Shown here in pieces: positions 6,750-7,029 of a DNA stretch of 7,029 nt. Numbering within the stretch: position 1 is the stretch's first letter; every line of letters begins with the position of its first letter. Source of the stretch: Candidatus Hydrogenedentota bacterium (GTDB lineage Bacteria > Hydrogenedentota > Hydrogenedentia > Hydrogenedentales > JAEUWI01); the NCBI GenBank assembly GCA_030430835.1, contig JAUIKJ010000155.1, positions 1 through 7,029 of the forward strand, in the 5' to 3' direction. The notes beneath the pieces are model-generated. The model was not told the DNA's origin, made no database searches, and saw only the letters and a list, made by a program, of their open reading frames with translations. Made by a program: the position numbers and the translations under genes.

Positions 6750-6756
6750 GGCCAGG

Positions 6757-6762
6757 CTCCCC
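6757..6762 (-). promoter_or_regulatory. Ribosome binding site of the TPR gene
   Basis: On the - strand GGGGAG lies 7 bases before the ATG at 6749, in the short gap after the BON gene, and fixes the start. The run is part of a CCCCGGGG palindrome, so some base pairing of this site is possible, but no proper loop is available. Confidence 0.65.
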
Positions 6763-6773
6763 GGGGCTTAAAT

Positions 6774-7028
6774 TCAGGGGCTTTCCAGCGGCCGCTCTTC
6801 CACCTCGGGCGATGTGGACGACCGCGGCTCGTCCACCGGATCAATGTCTTCCAGGACGACGGGCTGCGTGGACGCTTCCGGCGGAGGCGGCATGTCGCCG
6901 GGGCGCCGGGTCTGCACCTCGTTACGGACTTCGCGCACCCCCTGAATGCTTCCCGCAATCTCTCCTGCGAGCTTCTGCTCGGCCTCGGAGTCAACGGTGC
7001 CCGAAAGAATACAGACCACGTCATCGAC
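6774..7028 (-). CDS. BON-domain protein (5' partial)
   Basis: The gene enters from the right edge; its start is outside the window and the GTG at 7019 is probably an internal Val (the frame continues upstream with V-D-D). The visible 84 residues begin in a BON domain: VVCILSGTVDSEAEQKLAGE followed by IAGSIQGVREVRNEVQ, which has the conserved L-x-G-x-V turn, the helix with E-x-x-x-A, and the G-V-x-x-V-x-N ending shared with OsmY-like proteins. BON domains are found mostly in periplasmic or envelope proteins and are thought to bind phospholipid membranes. After the domain comes a tail of about 45 residues rich in Pro, Glu and Ser, ending PLESP, likely disordered. A Cys occurs in the first BON strand. 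The TPR gene starts 24 bases downstream on the same strand. Whether it has a signal peptide cannot be seen. Confidence 0.85.
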   Translation of the reverse strand, partial: VDDVVCILSGTVDSEAEQKLAGEIAGSIQGVREVRNEVQTRRPGDMPPPPEASTQPVVLEDIDPVDEPRSSTSPEVEERPLESP

Positions 7029-7029
7029 T

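Overview
This is a gene-dense, GC-rich window (roughly 60-65% by eye) from what looks like a Gram-negative-type bacterium. No RNA gene, mobile element or CRISPR array is visible. The proteins do not fix the taxon. Two secreted FG-GAP/VCBS propeller proteins beside an ABC-2 exporter, plus membrane-anchored TPR and BON-domain proteins, would fit an environmental lineage with a large secretome (planctomycete-, Hydrogenedentes- or proteobacteria-like), but that is inference.

Layout. The first 328 bases hold the C-terminal STAS domain of a SulP-family anion transporter whose membrane part lies outside the window. Five bases later comes a tandem-domain universal stress protein (334-1209), a pairing often seen with SulP transporters. 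After a 40-base gap (1210-1249) with no clear promoter or terminator, four genes run head to tail on the + strand: an ABC-2-type ATPase (1250-2176), its six-helix permease (2173-2964), and two secreted FG-GAP proteins (2961-4391 and 4388-5827). All three junctions are the same 4-base ATGA overlap, so the four genes are very probably one translationally coupled operon.

The - strand carries a second, convergent unit entering from the right edge: a BON-domain protein (partial, 7028-6774) followed 24 bases later by a membrane-anchored TPR protein (6749-5712). The TPR gene and the second FG-GAP gene overlap tail to tail by 116 bp, and the overlap encodes the whole Pro/Ala-rich tail of the TPR protein.

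How the genes may work together. The ATPase and permease form a minimal ABC-2 exporter or mechanotransmitter. The two FG-GAP proteins are paralogs that share a pair of calcium-loop repeats separated by about 80 residues, and each keeps two cysteines after its leader. Their tight coupling to the transporter suggests they act with it on the outer face of the membrane, much as NosD accompanies NosF/NosY, although no sequence here points to copper or to Nos. This operon is the part of the window most likely to represent an uncharacterised system. The substrate cannot be read from the sequence.
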